NCBI GenBank assembly: GCA_947588845.1
Contig: CANQAR010000005.1
Location: 1-64,000, forward strand
Length of the DNA stretch: 64,000 bases
From: an uncultured Lachnospiraceae bacterium
Lineage (GTDB): Bacteria > Bacillota > Clostridia > Lachnospirales > Lachnospiraceae
Direction: 5' to 3'
Numbering within the stretch: position 1 is the first letter of the stretch; each line of letters opens with the position of its first letter. A program made the position numbers and the translations under genes. Under the pieces are notes generated by a model. That model was not told the origin of the DNA. It ran no database searches and saw only the letters and a program-made list of their open reading frames with translations. This document shows, piece after piece, positions 60,371 through 64,000 of the stretch.

Positions 60371-61348
60371 ATGAACAAAAATCAACTAGCTGAAAACATT
60401 ATGTACTATCGTAAAAAGAAAGGACTGTCACAGGAAAAAGTTGCTGAATATTTGAATATCAGCCGTCAGGCTGTAACCAAATGGGAAGCTGATACTTCCA
60501 GACCGACTTCTGACAATCTGATCAGGTTAGCACAATTATTTGAGGTCGAAGTTGATACATTGTTAGGCAATGGGGAAAGGGAAAAATCATCAATCCAGGA
60601 GGAAGTATCAATAGGAAAAATGCCGTATGTTTTTATTGGAATATCTGCTTTGTGTATATTGGGATATATAATCATCAGTGCATTAACGGATATTTTTAGT
60701 ATTGGAACACTCATTTGTATGTTTATTTTATGTGTTCCGATACAACTGTTTTTGCATATTTATTTTTCCCATGCGATAAAAAATAATTCTTTTAGTGGCA
60801 TTGCAGGTTTTGATGATAAGATAGAGTATAATATTTGCGAAGTGAAGAAACTGCTGATACAGATTGATTTACATATTGAAATCTTGTCTACCGTATATGT
60901 TTTTCTGCTTTGTGTGATAAATGGTACAAATTTGGAAATGAAATGGTTCAATGGCATTCTGATTGTTGTCTATATATTGAATTTTGTCACAGACATAGAG
61001 ATGAGCAATTATAAAATGATAAATAAAATATATCGTAGAGAGGACGATAAGAAACGTGCAAAACGCAGTATTCCAGTAACCGTAATATATACCTTGATAT
61101 TGTGTGTGGGAATGGGAATAACAGGTATGGTATTTGAAGTAAAAGGAATTGGAAATAATACTTTGCCCGCAATGAAAATATGTGGACTGTTGCTTTTGGG
61201 TATAATGAGTGCAACAATAGGACTTTTATTTGAAAACACCAAAATACAAAAATGGAATCCTGCAGATACAAACTATAAAACAAATAAAGCAAGCATAATC
61301 AGTTTGTTTATATGTGTAATAATGTATGGACTTATGTGTGTTGTATAA
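60371..61348 (+). CDS. XRE-family regulator with a membrane domain
   Basis: The 325-residue protein joins an N-terminal HTH_3/XRE domain (about 1-62: NIMYYRKKKGLSQEKVAEYLNISRQAVTKWEADTSRPTSDNLIRLAQLFEVEVDTLLG) to a C-terminal membrane region with about six hydrophobic helices from residue 78. Such fusions in Firmicutes are thought to regulate neighbouring genes in response to membrane stress or peptides, but a signal is not visible here. The gene is much more AT-rich than its surroundings and lies next to a mobile-element relic, which suggests recent acquisition. CGGAGG precedes the start. Confidence 0.85.
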   Translation: MNKNQLAENIMYYRKKKGLSQEKVAEYLNISRQAVTKWEADTSRPTSDNLIRLAQLFEVEVDTLLGNGEREKSSIQEEVSIGKMPYVFIGISALCILGYIIISALTDIFSIGTLICMFILCVPIQLFLHIYFSHAIKNNSFSGIAGFDDKIEYNICEVKKLLIQIDLHIEILSTVYVFLLCVINGTNLEMKWFNGILIVVYILNFVTDIEMSNYKMINKIYRREDDKKRAKRSIPVTVIYTLILCVGMGITGMVFEVKGIGNNTLPAMKICGLLLLGIMSATIGLLFENTKIQKWNPADTNYKTNKASIISLFICVIMYGLMCVV

Positions 61349-61354
61349 GATTTG

Positions 61355-61383
61355 TTGACCCACGGTATAAACGGTGTTATACT
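61355..61383 (+). promoter_or_regulatory. Promoter of the C_GCAxxG_C_C gene
   Basis: TTGACC (61355-61360) and TATACT (61378-61383) with a 17-base spacer, giving a leader of about 120 bases before the start at 61510. Confidence 0.72.
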
Positions 61384-61509
61384 GAAAAAATCAGCGATAT
61401 CTGCGGGATGATGGCGGGATAAAGCAGATTTTCTGCCCCGGGTAACTGAAAATCAGGATTCGGGGATGCGGATATCTGAAATAAAAGAACGAAAGAGAGG
61501 AAATGAACG

Positions 61510-61914
61510 ATGACGAGACAGGAACTGGCGCTTGAGCTGCGCAGCAAGGGATACAATTGCTGCCAGTGTACGGCATGCGCGTTTGCAAAGGACATGGATG
61601 TGGATTATGTGACGGTATTCAAGGCGGCTGAGGCCCTTGGAAGCGGACTTGGCGGTATGAAGGGAGTGTGCGGCGCTCTGTCCGGCGCGGCCATGGTGAT
61701 CGGTCTGAAGAACAGCACCGCGAATCTGGAGGCGCCTGATTCCAAGGCGGCTTCCTGCAAACTGTCCAGAGAGCTGACAGATAAATTTCAGGAGAAAGCC
61801 GGCTCCATCATCTGCCGGGAGATCAAGGGCGTGGAGACAGGGAAGATGCTGCACTCCTGTCCGGATTGCATCAAAGACGCGGTGACACTGACGGAAGAGA
61901 TCCTCGGTCTATAA
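61510..61914 (+). CDS. C_GCAxxG_C_C family protein
   Basis: The 134-residue protein belongs to the cysteine-rich family named for its C-GCAxxG-C-C pattern. It starts with a cluster of cysteines (YNCCQCTACAFA, residues 17-23), then GLGGMKGVCGALSGA (Cys54), ASCKL, IICREIKG and LHSCPDCIKDAV near the end. The family is small, cytosolic and proposed to be redox-active; no reaction is established. It has its own promoter and no neighbour on the same transcript before the repeat region. Confidence 0.88.
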   Translation: MTRQELALELRSKGYNCCQCTACAFAKDMDVDYVTVFKAAEALGSGLGGMKGVCGALSGAAMVIGLKNSTANLEAPDSKAASCKLSRELTDKFQEKAGSIICREIKGVETGKMLHSCPDCIKDAVTLTEEILGL

Positions 61915-61954
61915 GAGGGAGAAAGCCTGCGGGTGCTTCCTTTTGCCTGTTGTC

Positions 61955-62063
61955 GTCTCAAAAGCAGAGTCTGCCTGGTCTGCAAGCAGCCCGTCAGGTC
62001 TACGCTCCGCTTCGGTCGGTGCTGAACGTGCGCCACTGGCGCACAGCACCTCTGCTATGAGAC
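61955..62063 (-). repeat. Long hairpin sharing a module with the 4.9 kb repeat
   Basis: GTCTCAAAAGCAGAG (61955-61969) pairs with CTCTGCTATGAGAC (62050-62063). The loop carries, on the minus strand, CCAGTGGCGCAC and CACCGACCGAAGCGGAGCGT, both recurring at 4959-4997. It lies next to, but is distinct from, the family A copy. Confidence 0.65.
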
Positions 62064-62073
62064 TGGACTTATA

Positions 62074-62295
62074 CAGTAAACTTTCATGCCCTGCGAGGCA
62101 GGGCACTACCATGGATGAAAGTCCACGGACTGTTCCGTGCTTTCGCACTCTCACAGTCCTGCATGTATTCGCAAATCACGATGCTCACGTTCGTTCGCAT
62201 CGCTGTTTTGCTCATACCTGCTTGTGTCTCTTATACAGAGCCGGTCTGGCAAGCAAGCTTGCCGCCTGGCTCTGCATAGAGACGGACTTTCACAG
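62074..62295 (-). repeat. Multi-hairpin repeat, copy 2 (family A)
   Basis: On the minus strand this reads CTGTGAAAGTCCGTCTCTAT, GGCAAGCTTGCTTGCC, AAGCAGGTATGAGCAAAACA, TTGCGAATACATGCAGGACT and so on, nearly base for base as copy 1 at 41925-42139. Most differences are paired changes in stems (for example CCCGC-GCGGG against CCCTGC-GCAGGG), so structure is kept. Confidence 0.88.
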
Positions 62296-62306
62296 TAAAT
62301 TAGCAC

Positions 62307-62336
62307 TTGACTGTGATGCAGTAAGCGTCGTATAAT
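62307..62336 (+). promoter_or_regulatory. Promoter upstream of the TRAP transporter genes
   Basis: TTGACT (62307-62312) and a perfect TATAAT (62331-62336), spacer 18 bases. A transcript should begin near 62343. Confidence 0.78.
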
Positions 62337-62342
62337 ACTTTA

Positions 62343-62457
62343 CGCTGACAAAAGCCGTGCGAATCGGCAGAGATACTAAAGGATGGGAAGAGCAGACAAA
62401 GCGGTATGCAGGAACCGTTTGTTCCTCTCTGACGGGAGGGACAGACGGTTCGTTTTT
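62343..62457 (+). ncRNA. Unassigned leader RNA with terminator ahead of the TRAP genes
   Basis: From the predicted start to the terminator is about 115 bases, typical of a riboswitch or attenuated leader, or a small RNA. It contains AAAAGCCG-TGCGAAT-CGGC and an unpaired GATACTAAAGGATGGGAAGA stretch. I compared it from memory with several riboswitch classes (c-di-GMP, glycine, guanidine, TPP, THF, fluoride) and none fits. Its ligand, if any, is unknown. Confidence 0.45.
62412..62457 (+). terminator. Intrinsic terminator before the TRAP genes
   Basis: GAACCGTTTGTTCCTCTC (62412-62429) pairs over 18 positions, three of them G-U, with GGGAGGGACAGACGGTTC (62434-62451), followed by GTTTTT. It lies between the promoter and dctQ. 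Confidence 0.85.
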
Positions 62458-62469
62458 ATACCTTAGTAT

Positions 62470-62499
62470 ACAGAAAAGCTGCCAGTGGCAGGTTTTCTG
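62470..62499 (+). repeat. 14-bp hairpin before dctQ
   Basis: CAGAAAAGCTGCCA and TGGCAGGTTTTCTG pair at 13 of 14 positions around a one- to three-base loop. It directly adjoins the partial family C repeat and could act as a second terminator or a spacer stem. Confidence 0.5.
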
Positions 62500-62555
62500 T
62501 ATGCGCAGGCCCGTGTAAGGAAAATAGCTGCTGATGCAGCACTTGGGCCGCGCGG
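62500..62555 (+). repeat. Double-hairpin repeat, partial copy 3 (family C)
   Basis: TGCGCAGGCCCGTGTAAGGA, AAATAGCTGCTGATGCAGCA and CTTGGGCCGCGCGGA correspond to the first half of the copies at 30547 and 39903. The second stem is absent. Confidence 0.72.
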
Positions 62556-62604
62556 AATTCTTTCTTTATTCTGCCAGAAGCCGGCAATGGAAAGGGGACG
62601 TAGT

Positions 62605-63099
62605 ATGAAAGTTTATAAGAAGATCATGGCCATTGTGACGAGACTGGAAGAGATCGTGCTTGCGCTGGCCCTGGTTCTTGTAACTGCCCTGACGTTCGGA
62701 AATGTGGTGGCGCGCAAGGTATTTAATCATTCCTGGGGATTTACCGAGGAGATTGTGATCGCGGTGTTCGTGCTGCTTTCGCTTCTCGCTGCGGGAGTGG
62801 CGGCGCGCAGCGGCGAGCTGGTCAATCTGGCGCTGCTTCCGGACAATGTGGGGCCGAAGGGAAAGAAGGTTCTCAATGTTATTTCCACGGTGATCTGTGT
62901 GATTTATTCTCTGGTTCTTACGTATGAAGGCTGGGGAAGGATGCGGGTGGAAAGCATGCTGAGTCCGATCCTGCATATTCCCAAAACCGTGTTTTGGAGT
63001 TTTGTGGTGATCGGAGGAATTTCGCTGGCCCTTCATTTTATTGAGAACTGTATTGACTTCTGCAGTCAGGATCTGTCCGGGAAGGAGGAGGAAGAATAA
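62605..63099 (+). CDS. dctQ: TRAP transporter small permease
   Basis: The 164-residue protein has the four-helix DctQ architecture: AIVTRLEEIVLALALVLVTALTFGNVVARKVFNHSWGFTEEIVIAVFVLLS, where the conserved aromatic and acidic residues mark the family, then two further helices and a Glu-rich tail. With the large permease it forms the membrane part of a sodium-driven TRAP uptake system for organic acids. The start is ATG 62605 after AAAGGGG; upstream codons lie in repeat sequence. Its stop overlaps the next start (TAATG). The solute-binding DctP is not in the window. Confidence 0.9.
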   Translation: MKVYKKIMAIVTRLEEIVLALALVLVTALTFGNVVARKVFNHSWGFTEEIVIAVFVLLSLLAAGVAARSGELVNLALLPDNVGPKGKKVLNVISTVICVIYSLVLTYEGWGRMRVESMLSPILHIPKTVFWSFVVIGGISLALHFIENCIDFCSQDLSGKEEEE

Positions 63100-64000
63100 T
63101 GCTTACCGCAATACTTTTTATTTCCTTCTTTATCATGCTGATTCTCGGACTTCCGATCGCGATCTGTCTGGGAATGAGCTCTGTGCTGACGATTCTGTAC
63201 GCAACAAACTTTGTACAGAAATTCAGCATGCTGGATCTGAGCATCATTGCGACAAATACCTACACAGGTATTTCCAAGTTTCTGCTTCTTGCCATTCCGT
63301 TTTTCGTGCTTTCCGGAAATATCATGGCGAAGGCGGGAATCTCCAAGCGGCTGGTGAAATTTATCGACGACTGCGTGGGACACCGCCGTGGTGGCATGGC
63401 GATTGTGTGCGTCATCGTGGCATGTTTCTTCGGGGCGATTTCCGGTTCTGGTCCGGCTACGGTGGCGGCTCTTGGCGCTGTCCTGATACCGGCCATGATC
63501 GAGTCCGGATTTACGCCCGCGTTTTCTGAGGCGCTGATGGCGACGTCCAGTTCCATCGCGATTGTCATACCGCCGTCCATCGCGTTTGTAGTTTATGCTT
63601 CCATCGCGAACTGCAACGTGGGAGAGATGTTCATGGCAGGTATCGTGCCCGGTGTTATGATGGGCGTCGCGCTCGCGGTGGTTGTCATGATCGAGGCGAG
63701 AAAGAAGGATATCCGTCCGGCGCATGAGAAGCGCAGCTGGAAAGAGCGGATGAAGAGCTTCGGGGACGCTTTCTGGGGACTTCTGATGCCGGTCATCATT
63801 CTTGGCGGTATCTACGGCGGAATCTTTACGCCGACTGAGGCGGCGGCGGTATCGGTGGTCTATGGTCTTATCGTCGGCATCTTTATTTACAAAGAAGTCA
63901 CACTGAAGGATCTGTTTGATATTTTTATTGATTCCTGCAAGACAAGCGGCGGGATTATGCTGATTATCGCGACGGCCTCTCTGTTTTCCTACTGCTGTAC
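63099..64000 (+). CDS. dctM: TRAP transporter large permease, 3' end beyond the window
   Basis: The reading frame opens at ATG 63099, overlapping the dctQ stop, with GGAGGAG upstream, and stays open to the window end (300 codons). It starts MLTAILFISFFIMLILGLPI. It has the DctM motifs AIPFFVLSGNIM, FFGAISGSGPATVAALG and IPPSIAFVVYA, and GGIFTPTEAAAVSV near the end. The 12 or so helices of the family would continue outside. The transported solute cannot be told from the permease. Confidence 0.93.
   Translation, partial: MLTAILFISFFIMLILGLPIAICLGMSSVLTILYATNFVQKFSMLDLSIIATNTYTGISKFLLLAIPFFVLSGNIMAKAGISKRLVKFIDDCVGHRRGGMAIVCVIVACFFGAISGSGPATVAALGAVLIPAMIESGFTPAFSEALMATSSSIAIVIPPSIAFVVYASIANCNVGEMFMAGIVPGVMMGVALAVVVMIEARKKDIRPAHEKRSWKERMKSFGDAFWGLLMPVIILGGIYGGIFTPTEAAAVSVVYGLIVGIFIYKEVTLKDLFDIFIDSCKTSGGIMLIIATASLFSYCC

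Larger units (their letters stand above)
61915..62604. other. 690-base repeat and leader region before the TRAP genes
   Basis: No coding gene is supported. In order the region contains a long hairpin (61955-62063), the second multi-hairpin repeat (62074-62295), a strong promoter (62307-62336), a leader RNA ending in a terminator (62343-62457), a 14-bp hairpin (62470-62499), and a partial double-hairpin repeat (62500-62555), then the ribosome site of dctQ. Confidence 0.7.

Overview
The window looks like a chromosomal segment of an anaerobic Firmicute, most likely a gut Lachnospiraceae. The evidence is a PolC-type replicase, a DUF5688 protein, DegV, a C_GCAxxG_C_C protein, Gram-positive sortase pili and AGGAGG-type ribosome binding sites. 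Base composition is mid G+C, with two visibly AT-rich islands (36.2-37.4 kb and 60.2-61.4 kb). This assignment rests on gene content only.

Layout. 0-18.8 kb is mostly core metabolism and information processing: an ABC exporter pair, folC, pheA, a DUF815 ATPase, ppx-ppk (polyphosphate), ispG, polC, yqeG, convergent pyrC, and efp. 19.2-30.5 kb holds a DUF5688 protein, tRNA-Arg(CCG) and a five-gene sortase pilus operon: a SipA-like inactive signal peptidase homologue, a class B sortase, a Spy0128-like major pilin, a minor pilin and a giant tip adhesin of about 2218 residues. 30.6-41.8 kb is a mixed housekeeping block: PH-domain protein, SH3 protein, RluF-like pseudouridine synthase, ligA, metA, transglutaminase, cyclophilin, DegV, dipeptidase and a nucleotidyltransferase.

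42.2-55.6 kb is the most unusual part. A TM1266-type regulator is followed by two tandem nitrogenase-like modules (NifH-D-K-like, then NifH-D-K-like again). Next come hypF, hypC, hypD and hypE, the Fe(CN)2CO assembly set, without hypA, hypB or any hydrogenase structural gene in the window. All genes point the same way, several overlap by ATGA, and a strong promoter with an attenuator-like terminator lies upstream. My inference is an uncharacterised nitrogenase-like reductase system that may use, or be matured by, HypCDEF chemistry. The remainder (55.9-64 kb) carries a secreted 5'-nucleotidase, a Mbeg1-like hydrolase, a methyltransferase, a broken mobile-element gene, an XRE-membrane regulator, a C_GCAxxG_C_C protein and the start of a TRAP transporter.

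Several dispersed non-coding repeat families run through the window. One is a MITE-like element of 144-153 bp with 12-bp terminal inverted repeats and 8-bp target duplications (three full copies, one truncated copy and three relics). A second is a 215-bp multi-hairpin element with two near-identical copies and one diverged copy. A third is a double-hairpin element, one copy of which sits in frame inside a dipeptidase gene. All function names are from reading motifs; no database search was run.
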